Assembly: GCF_030145185.1 (NCBI RefSeq) | Contig: NZ_JAQYWB010000010.1 | Span: 1 to 64,000, forward strand | Origin: Desulfoluna sp. | Lineage (GTDB): Bacteria > Desulfobacterota > Desulfobacteria > Desulfobacterales > Desulfolunaceae | Direction of reading: 5' to 3' | Length of the DNA stretch: 64,000 bases | Shown here: positions 33,824 through 41,954 of the stretch, piece after piece | How the letters are laid out: each line of letters opens with the position of its first letter | How positions within the stretch are numbered: position 1 is the first letter of the stretch | Notes under the pieces: model-generated | Databases searched by the model: none | Told to the model about the DNA's origin: nothing | Seen by the model: only the letters and a program-made list of their open reading frames with translations | Program-made: the position numbers and the translations under genes

Positions 33824-35623
33824 TTATCCTTTCGGCTTAAAGGTCTCTTCGATGGTGGTTACCGGCGGAAAGGCTTTCTTCTTCTTCATCGCCTTCTTTG
33901 TCTCCTCATGACGCGCCTTGTCATACCAGAACGTGCCGCTGCCAAAGGGGTCGAAGAGATCATTGGCATGTTTGGTGCCCGGCGGGGTGGGCAGCCGCCA
34001 CCAACGCCAGTAAGCCTGGCGGAAATAGGGAACCATCATGGTGGGGACAAAGCTCGCCTGCTCATGCAGCATCCCCTGAATTTTCCGGGAGAGCACCTTG
34101 CGTTCCCCCTCGTCCAGAGAGTTGTGGTAACGATCGATCACCTCGTCCAGTGCTTTATTGTCCGTGTTGGTGATATTGTTGGTCTGAGGTTTGTGGGCGT
34201 TGTCCGAGTGATAGCTCTGCCAGTACCGGGGCCGAAAGCTTGTGGACCAGGCCATCATGGCCACGTCGTGCTTCTTCTCCAGAAATTTTTTGAACGCCGA
34301 GGAGTTGTCCAGCTTCTGAAGCCTGATCTCCACCCCGGCCTTTTTCGCCTCCTCTTTTAAAACCACCAGCCGCTCGGTGATCTCATCGAAGGAGTAGGCG
34401 ACCTCCACAGAGAAGCGCTGCCCCGCCTTCTCCCAGATCCCATCCGTCCCGCGCGTCCAGCCCGAGGCGGTCATCAGGCGCTTCACTTCACCAATATCGT
34501 AAGGACGGGCACGCAGGGTCTCATCCGAGTACTGTCCATACCCCTGATAGGCATGATTCAGCCTGAAATAGTCCCCACGCAAGACCTTTTGAATCACCTT
34601 GTCTACGTTCATGGCATGGGCAAAGGCCAGGCGCAGGTTGCGATCTTTAAAGATCTCTCGATCCTCGTTTAAATAAAGTCCCTGGGGCGTTCGCCGGGTG
34701 TCATTGTAAAACCAGATCCGCTCCACGTACCCCTTTTTCACCACCTCGGTGTCGCTCTTCCGGTACCAGTACTTGGGATAGGTGATGCGAAAGGTGTCGA
34801 GACGCCCTTTCAAAAAATACCCCCACTGGGTGTTGAAGTCCCGGACCACCCGAAAAATCACCTTGTTCACGTTAAAGCAGTTCCGGTTGTAATAGAGGTC
34901 CTTTGCCCACCAATCCTTCTTGCGGGCAAAGACAACCTCCTTGCCCTTCTTAAAGGAGCTGATCTGATACGCCCCGGTGTTGGGAACAATCTTCCAGTTG
35001 TAACGGGCAACAAAATCTTTGCCCAATCTGCCATAGAAATGACGCGGGGTCGGCGCGATAGAAAGCTTGAGATTCAAATCCGGCTCGGCCCGGGTGCTCA
35101 CCACGGCCAAGGTGTGGTCGTCATAAACGATGACCTTCTCGATCTCTTCGGTGTAGTAGTGCTTGTACCAGGGCGCCACAATCTCTTTTGAACGCATAAA
35201 CTCAAGGGTATAAGCAAAATCATCTGCCGTCACCGGCTCGCCATCGGACCAGCGCGCTTTGGGGTTGAGCTTGAAATACATGGTCTTCCTGTCCGCCCCG
35301 AAAGCCCAGTGCGTGGCAAGGGCCGGGATAATCCGCTCGGTATTGGGATGCAGATCGACCAAGCTCATCTGATTGCCGCCAATATTTCCCCGAAAAGAGC
35401 CATTAGAGTCCGGCCCTACGGTCCGGAAGGTCAACGGGAAGCTGCCGATGGGACTCACAAACACCCCGCCCTTGACCGCCTCAGGTGAAGAAAAGACCGG
35501 GTCTTCATGGTTGGTGAGCCACACAAGCCCATCGGGCAAGGTCTCGGCCCCCAAAGGGGCAAGACACATCCCCCAGACTAAAAAAGCAATACAAAGCGTC
35601 CGAACCACTATCTGACGTCGCAT
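33824..35623 (-). CDS. yejA: Family 5 extracellular solute-binding protein, YejA-like
   Basis: 599 residues with a signal peptide (MRRQIVVRTLCIAFLVWGMC… cleaved near LGA). The mature protein has the SBP_bac_5 core KLNPKARWSDGEPVTADDFAYT and a C-terminal YRHNSLDEGE/VPYFRQAYWRWWRLP region, as in E. coli YejA (microcin C and peptide binding). It is periplasmic and delivers peptides to YejBE. GGAG lies 6 nt before the start. Nearly 1 kb of repeats separates it from the permease genes upstream, so it may have its own promoter. Confidence 0.88.
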   Translation of the reverse strand: MRRQIVVRTLCIAFLVWGMCLAPLGAETLPDGLVWLTNHEDPVFSSPEAVKGGVFVSPIGSFPLTFRTVGPDSNGSFRGNIGGNQMSLVDLHPNTERIIPALATHWAFGADRKTMYFKLNPKARWSDGEPVTADDFAYTLEFMRSKEIVAPWYKHYYTEEIEKVIVYDDHTLAVVSTRAEPDLNLKLSIAPTPRHFYGRLGKDFVARYNWKIVPNTGAYQISSFKKGKEVVFARKKDWWAKDLYYNRNCFNVNKVIFRVVRDFNTQWGYFLKGRLDTFRITYPKYWYRKSDTEVVKKGYVERIWFYNDTRRTPQGLYLNEDREIFKDRNLRLAFAHAMNVDKVIQKVLRGDYFRLNHAYQGYGQYSDETLRARPYDIGEVKRLMTASGWTRGTDGIWEKAGQRFSVEVAYSFDEITERLVVLKEEAKKAGVEIRLQKLDNSSAFKKFLEKKHDVAMMAWSTSFRPRYWQSYHSDNAHKPQTNNITNTDNKALDEVIDRYHNSLDEGERKVLSRKIQGMLHEQASFVPTMMVPYFRQAYWRWWRLPTPPGTKHANDLFDPFGSGTFWYDKARHEETKKAMKKKKAFPPVTTIEETFKPKG

Positions 35624-35650
35624 GAATGTCTCCTAAAATAATTAAAAAAC

Positions 35651-35935
35651 GGCCTCCGGCGGCAAGGTGCGAAGCCACTGTAGCAAAAACCACCTTGAAA
35701 GCGGGTTTGCGGATGCGCTTTACCCCTATGTCACGGCGTAACCGCAGGCGAAGACGGATCGCTTGTCGCGCCGTAGCCCATTGATGTCAGTCGAATGGTG
35801 ACGCATGAACATGGGCGTAGGCGGACTTGTCACGCCGGAGGCTTTTGCGTAGGCGGATTCCTCGGGTCAAATCACACCCGCATTGTAAAACGAAATTCAT
35901 TCAAGAAGAATTTTTTAAGACCTATTTATTAAACT
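35651..35935 (-). repeat. Family A element, copy 12 (long, composite)
   Basis: GCCTCCGGCGGCAAGGTG, interrupted by a 17-bp insertion before CACCTTGAAAGC, then the CGCTTGTCGCGCCG, GAATGGTGACGCAT and CATGGGCGTAGGCG modules and a T-rich end that abuts family C. The GGAGGC end faces yejA, 27 bp from its start. Confidence 0.8.
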
Positions 35936-35939
35936 TTTT

Positions 35940-36304
35940 GTAACTATTCAGCTATCCATTTTTTCTTTATGACCCCGGTCTGACAACACCCTGCGCTTTT
36001 CGTCTTCCCCGCGCAGGCGGGAATCCATCTATGAAAATCCGTATCGTCCTCATTTTTATAATGACGTACCGGATGGATGCTTAGGGTGCGCCGTGCGCAC
36101 CGTCAGGCATATCGTAAACCGGAAACACCGCATGTTGAAATAAAACTCGTGGTGATCGTTAACTTGCGAGGCCGATGGTCCTCTCTACGGTAGAAGGTGC
36201 GGGAGCCGCACCCTACGCGGTGATGAAAAGACGTGACGTATTGGCATTTGAATTTTTCTGTCATTTGCCTCGAACGACCAGGCAAAGGCAAGCTGAATAG
36301 TTAC
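35940..36304. repeat. Family C 365-bp element, copy 2 (inverted)
   Basis: Bounded by GTAACTATTCAGCT and its exact reverse complement AGCTGAATAGTTAC (14-bp terminal inverted repeats). The interior is the reverse complement of 6804-7167 with scattered single substitutions. Confidence 0.88.
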
Positions 36305-36351
36305 AATATTTGTAACCTATCGCCTATCGCCTGTTTTTCGCCCTTAGCCTT

Positions 36352-36602
36352 TAGCCCGGATATTTCATGAGAAAACAATCAGGACTTAGGAATAATTCGT
36401 AATTACCGTTCTTTGCAGTAATATTTTCAGTTGTTTCAAAAATGCAAAATGTAATCCACGGTATTCTGTTTGATTTTCTCACCCTTCGGGCGAGCCGGGT
36501 GCACTCATCTGCTGCGTTATCAGAGCCTTGAGGTAAACCACTACATCTTCGGCTCTGATGCCTTGCATATGAGCGCACCCAACTCGTGAAATATCCGGGT
36601 TA
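36352..36602 (+). repeat. Family B element, copy 5
   Basis: TAGCCCGGATATTTCATGAG to CGTGAAATATCCGGGTTA, about 250 bp, close to copy 2 in sequence. It ends about 20 bp from the yejE stop. Confidence 0.85.
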
Positions 36603-36623
36603 GCCTTCTTTTTTCCCTTCTCC

Positions 36624-37664
36624 CTACTCATAATACGTATACATCTTCGCATCAAAAGCCTCCCGCACCGCCTCCCCCATAAAGGTAACGGTGGTGAGCA
36701 CCAGCATCATGGCACCGATGACCGAACCAGCGATCCACCAGGCGTCCATATTGGCCCACCCCTGATTCAGCAGCTCCCCCCAGCTCGGCGTGGGCGCGGG
36801 CAATCCAAAACCCAGGTAATCCAGGGAAGTCAGGGAGACAATGCCGCCGGAAATGGAAAACGGGGCGTAGGTCACCACCACGGCCAGGGTGTTGGGCAAA
36901 ATATGCCGGACAATAATGCGCCACCGGGAAGCCCCCAGAGCCCGGGCAGCGAGCACATACTCGCGTTCGCGCTCCCGGTAGGTCATGGTACGCATCACCC
37001 AGGTCATACCCATCCAGCTGAACAAGGCCATCAGAATAATGAGAGTCCAGAACCCCGGGGTCATGATCGAGGAGATAATGATCACAATATAAAGGAAGGG
37101 CACATTGGACCAGATTTCGATGAGCCTCTGAAAAAAAAGGTCAAACCTCCCCCCCAGATACCCCATCAGGCACCCAAGACTGATCCCCACGGCATAGGTC
37201 ACCAGCAGCAGCCCCAGCGCAAAAAAGATGGCCGTGCGGAAGCCGTAAATCAAACGGGCCAGGACATCCCTTCCCACGGTGTCTGTCCCCAAAAGATGCC
37301 GCTCATGCAGGGAGGGAGCAAAGGGCGGGTAGTCGTCGTCCTTTAAATCGGTTTCGAGCGGGTTCCAGGGAATCGGCGGCAAAAGCACCCAGCCCCTCTT
37401 CTCCGTTTCAAGGGTCTTTTTCAAGGCGCGATAGTTGGTCTCATACGCGTAATCCAGCCCGAAGGTGGCCCCGGGGATCATGGCACCATAGGTGGGGAAA
37501 TACCAGGTGCCCCCGTCATTGACCACCAGCGCCCGGCTGTTGACGCAGAGCTCTGCCCCCACCGCCAGCAGCAGAAGAAGAAGCAGGATGACAAAAGACC
37601 AGTACCCGCGCCGGATAGAACGGAATCGTTTCAGCTTGCGTATGGTAAGAGGATTAAGCGTCAT
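36624..37664 (-). CDS. yejE: Peptide ABC transporter permease, YejE-like
   Basis: 346-residue inner-membrane permease. It has an N-terminal helix, a 100-residue periplasmic loop with the Yej-type PPIPWNPLETDLKDD and LGTDTVGRDVLARLIYGFR, and the EAA loop EYVLAARALGASRWRIIVRHILPN. It partners with YejB. Its start overlaps the end of yejB by 1 bp. The longer loop matches YejE rather than OppC or DppC. Confidence 0.9.
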   Translation of the reverse strand: MTLNPLTIRKLKRFRSIRRGYWSFVILLLLLLLAVGAELCVNSRALVVNDGGTWYFPTYGAMIPGATFGLDYAYETNYRALKKTLETEKRGWVLLPPIPWNPLETDLKDDDYPPFAPSLHERHLLGTDTVGRDVLARLIYGFRTAIFFALGLLLVTYAVGISLGCLMGYLGGRFDLFFQRLIEIWSNVPFLYIVIIISSIMTPGFWTLIILMALFSWMGMTWVMRTMTYREREREYVLAARALGASRWRIIVRHILPNTLAVVVTYAPFSISGGIVSLTSLDYLGFGLPAPTPSWGELLNQGWANMDAWWIAGSVIGAMMLVLTTVTFMGEAVREAFDAKMYTYYE

Positions 37665-38674
37665 TATTCGAAGGTCACCCTGGGATCGGTCAACGCCACG
37701 CAGATATCCGAGAGGATATTGCCGACAAGAAAAAGAAGGGAAGAGATCACCAGCACGCCCAAGACAACGGGGTAATCACGCTCCACCACAGATTCGTAGC
37801 CAAGAAGCCCCATCCCGTCGATATTAAACACTTTTTCAATAAGAAAAGAGCCGGTTAAAATCAGAGAAATATTGTTACCGAAACTGGTGGCCAGAGGAAT
37901 CAGGCTGTTTCGAAGGGCATGACGAAACACCGCTTTTCGAAACGGAAGCCCCTTGGCCACGGCCGTGCGCATATAATCGGCGGACAGAGTGTCCATCAGG
38001 GTGTTCTTCATTAACATGGTCATGACGGCAAACGAGCCCGCCACATAGGAGATCACCGGCAAGACCGTGTGCCACACCACGTCTTTCACCTTGCCCCAGG
38101 CGTCCATCTCGTCATAAAAATCCCCCACAAAGCCCCCTAAGGGAAACACCTCCCAACGTGCCGAAAAAAGAAGCAGCAAAAGCACCCCGATCACCCAACC
38201 GGGTATGGCGTACCCCGTAAAAACCAGAAGGGACGAGACATTGTCGAATCGGCTGTTGTGCCGTACCGCCTTGGCCATCCCCAGGGGGATGCAGACCCCA
38301 TAGACAAGAACCAGGGAGATAAGCCCAAAATAAAGAGAGATGGGAAGCCGATCCAGGATCATCTGAAGCACCGGGTCGTAATACCGGGTGGAGGTCCCAA
38401 GATCCCCCTTTACCACCTTGGCGAGCCAGGAGACATAGCTCTGGAGCAGGGGCTTGTCAAACCCGTAATATCGCCGAAGTTCATCGATCTGATCTTCCGA
38501 CAGTGGCTGTCCCTGATCCGCAGCCACCATCCCCGTCTGCTGACTCCGCGCCTCAGCGATCATCCGCTCCACCGGCCCGCCCGGCACAAACCGCGTCACG
38601 GCAAACACCATCACCGTAATCCCGATAAAGGTGGGGATCACCAATAACAATCGCCTGATAAAGTACGCCTTCAT
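37664..38674 (-). CDS. yejB: Peptide ABC transporter permease, YejB-like
   Basis: 336 residues. MKAYFIRRLLLVIPTFIGIT begins the first helix of the DppB/OppB family. The EAA loop is DYMRTAVAKGLPFRKAVFRHALRNS, and the insert after helix 1 (IAEARSQQTG…SEDQIDELRRYYGFDKP) fits YejB. It is the first gene of the yej cluster. A family A variant with a CCAGGGGAT/ATCCCCTGG hairpin lies 24 bp before the start. Confidence 0.9.
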   Translation of the reverse strand: MKAYFIRRLLLVIPTFIGITVMVFAVTRFVPGGPVERMIAEARSQQTGMVAADQGQPLSEDQIDELRRYYGFDKPLLQSYVSWLAKVVKGDLGTSTRYYDPVLQMILDRLPISLYFGLISLVLVYGVCIPLGMAKAVRHNSRFDNVSSLLVFTGYAIPGWVIGVLLLLLFSARWEVFPLGGFVGDFYDEMDAWGKVKDVVWHTVLPVISYVAGSFAVMTMLMKNTLMDTLSADYMRTAVAKGLPFRKAVFRHALRNSLIPLATSFGNNISLILTGSFLIEKVFNIDGMGLLGYESVVERDYPVVLGVLVISSLLFLVGNILSDICVALTDPRVTFE

Positions 38675-38697
38675 AGAGTCCTTATAAAAGAGATTTT

Positions 38698-38755
38698 TGC
38701 CTCCGGCGGCCAGGGGATGATCCCCTGGACCCCAGGTTTCCAGGGGGGGGTGGCA
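38698..38755 (-). repeat. Family A variant, copy 13 (CCAGGGGAT hairpin)
   Basis: GCCTCCGGCGGCCAGGGGAT and ATCCCCTGGACCCCAGG. The usual CAAGGTG palindrome is replaced by a CCAGGGGAT/ATCCCCTGG stem, as in the last arm of copy 11. Confidence 0.7.
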
Positions 38756-38827
38756 TGGCTGACGTCATCCCAGCCTTTGAGGGGTGGAAACGCCGCACTC
38801 ACGAAGCCCCGACACCCCTCACCCCAG

Positions 38828-39751
38828 CTACCAGAGGAGCTCAACGTCATCCCAGACGCTAATGTCAAGCTGATCGTCGGTGCGACATTCCCCGTCCAGC
38901 ATCCAGCGGACGGGGCCGTTTTCACAGCGAACGGTCACGCGCTCTGCCGGTGCGGAGTAATGCATGGCAGGATGGATGATCTCACGTCCGGTCCAGAGCC
39001 TGGGAATTTGCCCCACAATTTGCATCGGGGCCAGTGAGCAGGCCAGGAAATGAAAGGCCCCTTTGCGTTCGTAAGCCCTCGGGGTCGCACGGCACCCCAT
39101 GCTGATGTCCTCCACCGTGCACCCGAGAAGGATGCTGAACTCGGTCTCAGGCAACTGCTGTCCGTCCACTTCAACGAGAAAGCGCTCGGGTTGGAACATC
39201 TTTCTGGCGTAATCCGTGCCTGCGAGGGCGCTTCCGGCGATGCGGGTCCCCAGCTTCACGGCCTGGACCGGGCCTTGTGTCGGGGCGTCATAATAGGCGT
39301 CAAGAAACTTCACCACCACAGCGGCTCCGGACATGAACCCCAGGTGCCCATTGGCACAAAGGACCTGATTTTTCATACGGGTCAACGGCCCCTGTTCTTT
39401 CAGCCCCTTCACAACGCGGGTCAAAATCGTCTCCGGCGTCCCTTTAATGCCCAGACCGCCTGCCACGGTGTTCATGGTCCCGCCACGCATCACCACAAAG
39501 GAGGGCAAGGGGCTCTCCTTATATATTTCAGCAAAAAAGGTCATGGCCATCTGCAGGGATCCGTCCCCGCCATTGACTCCAACCACTTTGCACCCCGTCT
39601 TCAGGCAGTGGCGCGCCACATCATAAACCGCATCAATCGATTGGGTTTCATGAAGGGTTCCGACACCGTCCAGGATCGCGGCCAGCGCCTGAGCGCGCTC
39701 CGGTTTCTTTCGATTCTGTTTCGCATGGGGATTATGAATGACGGATATCAC
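38828..39751 (-). CDS. Diacylglycerol kinase family lipid kinase (YegS-like)
   Basis: 307 residues. The catalytic-domain marker GVNGGDGSLQMAM near residue 58 and PSFVVMRGGTMNTVAGGLGI fit the DAGK_cat family (bacterial YegS, DgkB, sphingosine kinase-like). It should phosphorylate a lipid alcohol at the inner face of the membrane; the exact lipid is unknown. The C-terminal beta-sandwich ends near VRWMLDGECRTDDQLDISV. It starts at GTG. It lies alone between the yej operon and the divergent dcw cluster. Confidence 0.82.
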   Translation of the reverse strand: MISVIHNPHAKQNRKKPERAQALAAILDGVGTLHETQSIDAVYDVARHCLKTGCKVVGVNGGDGSLQMAMTFFAEIYKESPLPSFVVMRGGTMNTVAGGLGIKGTPETILTRVVKGLKEQGPLTRMKNQVLCANGHLGFMSGAAVVVKFLDAYYDAPTQGPVQAVKLGTRIAGSALAGTDYARKMFQPERFLVEVDGQQLPETEFSILLGCTVEDISMGCRATPRAYERKGAFHFLACSLAPMQIVGQIPRLWTGREIIHPAMHYSAPAERVTVRCENGPVRWMLDGECRTDDQLDISVWDDVELLW

Positions 39752-40142
39752 GGGTCTCTTTTTCCTATTCTAAAAGGTATCCAAAAAAAACGTCCCCTCG
39801 GTACTTTCAGCACGCAGCCCCTTGAAATAAAGGGACAGCTCATCAGGATCCAAACCGCATAGGCCGGTGGGAATGAGTTTTCAGTAACAATCAAATGACA
39901 CTCGCAAGTCACCTGATTCTTATCAGAACTTTCAGAAAAATGCCCGGTTCTTTTTTTGAACCCCTGGAAATGCACCCACTTTGCACCTCCGATTATCATT
40001 TTTTCATCAACGACCTTAATAGCATATAATCATTAAATAATTTGGGATTAATTTTGTTTTTTCTCTTGACTATTCGATCAAAAATTGTAGTCTAACAAAA
40101 GTAAAGTGGATGTAATGTGTATCAATCACATAAAGGCTTGGC
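39752..40142. other. Divergent intergenic region upstream of mraZ
   Basis: About 390 bp, AT-rich near the dcw start. It holds the mraZ promoter (40066-40093). I see no convincing set of MraZ boxes (TGGGN repeats), although GTGGATG and ATGTG steps occur downstream of the -10. Confidence 0.6.
40066..40093 (+). promoter_or_regulatory. Promoter of the dcw cluster
   Basis: TTGACT, 16 bp, TAGTCT, 50 bp upstream of the mraZ start in an otherwise AT-rich gap. The -10 is imperfect. Confidence 0.5.
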
Positions 40143-40595
40143 ATGAGCGCATTCAGAGGCACGTCAAATCACACAATGGATCCCAAGGGGAGACTGATCA
40201 TCCCCTCGCGATTCCGATCCGTCATCAAAGCGGGACGGGAGGAGTGTGTGATGATGACAAAACTTGACGGAGCCCTGTACGCCTACACCATGGAAGAGTG
40301 GGACATCTTTGAGACAAAGCTCCGCAAAGCCATGGGAAAACACATGAACAAGATCCGCCGCTTCATCATCGGCAGCGCCCAGGCTTGCCCCCTGGACAAA
40401 CAGGGACGCATCCAGATCCCCAAAGATCTTCGGGATTACGCCGACATCAAGCCCGAAAGCGAGGTCACCCTCATCGGCCTTGTGGAGCGATTTGAAATCT
40501 GGCAATCAGGCAAACTTAAAGAAGAGCAGGAAGCCATTGAAGAACTGCTCCAAACCGATGAAGCTCGAACTGAGCTCATGGAATTAGGACTGTAG
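40143..40595 (+). CDS. mraZ: MraZ, transcriptional regulator of the dcw cluster
   Basis: 150 residues with two SpoVT-AbrB folds. FRGTSNHTMDPKGRLIIPSR and the second copy QACPLDKQGRIQIPKDLRDY each carry the DxKGRxxIP motif. MraZ binds as a ring to repeats upstream of its own gene and tunes dcw transcription. First gene of the cluster, 6 bp before rsmH. Confidence 0.95.
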   Translation: MSAFRGTSNHTMDPKGRLIIPSRFRSVIKAGREECVMMTKLDGALYAYTMEEWDIFETKLRKAMGKHMNKIRRFIIGSAQACPLDKQGRIQIPKDLRDYADIKPESEVTLIGLVERFEIWQSGKLKEEQEAIEELLQTDEARTELMELGL

Positions 40596-40601
40596 ATCCA
40601 C

Positions 40602-41540
40602 ATGGATTTTAAACATATATCCGCCATGCCTCGTGAGGTCATGGCCTACCTTGACCCCAAACCCGGCGGCACTTACGTCGACGGTACCTTGGGCGGAGGC
40701 GGCCACTCTGCGCTGATCATCGACCGCATCATGCCGGGGGGACGATTCATCGGCGTGGATCAGGACATGGACGCCATTTTAAACGCCAGGGAGCGCTTCA
40801 GCGCCCACGGGGACGACGTCACCCTGGTTCACGACAACTTTGCCAACCTTCCGGCCATCCTCGCGGAGCTCAACATCAGCGGCGTGGACGGCATCTTTGT
40901 GGACATCGGCCTCTCCCAGCACCAGCTTGAAGGCAGCGGGCGCGGCTTCAGCTTCATGAAAAATGAGCCCCTGGACATGCGTATGGACGCCCGAGGCGAC
41001 ACCACCGCAGAAGACCTGGTCAACACGCTCCCCGAAAAAGAGCTGGCCGATACCATTTATAAATACGGAGAAGAGCGCTTCTCTCGGGGCATCGCCAAGG
41101 CCATTGTCAAGCGGCGGGAAACAGCTCCCATCACCACCACGCTGGAGCTGGCGGACATCATCCGCTTTGCCATGCCTGCCAAGGCGGTGGCAAAACAGAA
41201 AATTCATCCGGCCACCCGCAGCTTCCAGGCACTCCGCATTGCCGTCAACCGCGAGTTGGATCGGCTGGAGCGGTTCATGGACGATTTCTGCGGGCTCCTC
41301 AACCCGGGTGGCAGGCTGTGCGTTCTCTCCTTCCACTCCCTGGAAGATCGCATCGTCAAGCAGAAGATGCGGCTCCTCGCCAGTGGGTGCACCTGCCCGA
41401 AAAGCATTCCCATCTGCGTCTGCAAAAACGAACCCAAGGTGAAGCTGCTCACCCGAAAAACCATTCGACCGGCCGAAGATGAGGTGGCAGCAAACCCCAT
41501 GGCACGCAGCACACGTTTGAGAGCTTGTGAAAAATTATGA
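40602..41540 (+). CDS. rsmH: 16S rRNA (cytosine-1402-N4)-methyltransferase
   Basis: 312 residues. GTYVDGTLGGGGHSALII is the SAM-binding motif, and DGIFVDIGLSQHQLEGSGRGFSF and HPATRSFQALRIAVNRELD are RsmH hallmarks. It methylates N4 of C1402 in 16S rRNA. It is second in the dcw cluster, with the start right after mraZ. Confidence 0.95.
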   Translation: MDFKHISAMPREVMAYLDPKPGGTYVDGTLGGGGHSALIIDRIMPGGRFIGVDQDMDAILNARERFSAHGDDVTLVHDNFANLPAILAELNISGVDGIFVDIGLSQHQLEGSGRGFSFMKNEPLDMRMDARGDTTAEDLVNTLPEKELADTIYKYGEERFSRGIAKAIVKRRETAPITTTLELADIIRFAMPAKAVAKQKIHPATRSFQALRIAVNRELDRLERFMDDFCGLLNPGGRLCVLSFHSLEDRIVKQKMRLLASGCTCPKSIPICVCKNEPKVKLLTRKTIRPAEDEVAANPMARSTRLRACEKL

Positions 41541-41612
41541 TTCGAGACGGCTTGCTTAAAGCCACCTCAACCCTTGCCGACTTCCGGCCTCACCCCCTGA
41601 CGGAACCGCGCC

Positions 41613-41912
41613 ATGAGCCGACAAAACAAAAGGCAGCGCCCAGCTCTGCAAGCCGCTATTTTGATCTTCCTGATCGGGCTTCTGACTGAGGGGTTCACTT
41701 ATACCTGGGTTCGAAGCCGGTGCCACCTGACCACCCGCGCCATCGCGTCAGAGACACTCCTGAACCTGAGGCTGGTTAAAAGCCAAAAGCGGCTCAAAGT
41801 CGAGATGGCGCACTTAAAGTCGCCTCGGCAACTTGCAGACAGAGCTCGAAAGGAGCTGAACCTCAGTCGCCCAAGCCCGGACCAGATTCTCCGGGTAAAA
41901 TCCAAACAGTAA
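41613..41912 (+). CDS. ftsL: Cell division protein FtsL
   Basis: 99-residue bitopic protein: a basic N-terminus, one helix (LQAAILIFLIGLLTEGFTYTWV) and a periplasmic coiled coil ending LKSPRQLADRARKELNLSRPSP. Sequence is weakly conserved, as usual for FtsL; the place between rsmH and ftsI makes the call. It links FtsB and FtsQ to FtsWI at the septum. The 72-bp gap to rsmH holds nothing else. Confidence 0.85.
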   Translation: MSRQNKRQRPALQAAILIFLIGLLTEGFTYTWVRSRCHLTTRAIASETLLNLRLVKSQKRLKVEMAHLKSPRQLADRARKELNLSRPSPDQILRVKSKQ

Positions 41913-41954
41913 CACAACCCATACAGCGTTGATCAACCGGAACCAAGGGGAACC

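Larger units (their letters stand above)
35624..36623. other. 1-kb repeat cluster inside the yej operon
   Basis: Family A copy 12 (35651-35935), family C copy 2 (35940-36304) and family B copy 5 (36352-36602) lie end to end between yejE and yejA. No gene is supported here. Confidence 0.8.

Noticed and set aside
41537-41690. 50-codon frame overlapping the rsmH stop
   Set aside because: It overlaps ftsL out of frame and lacks a helix or any family feature.
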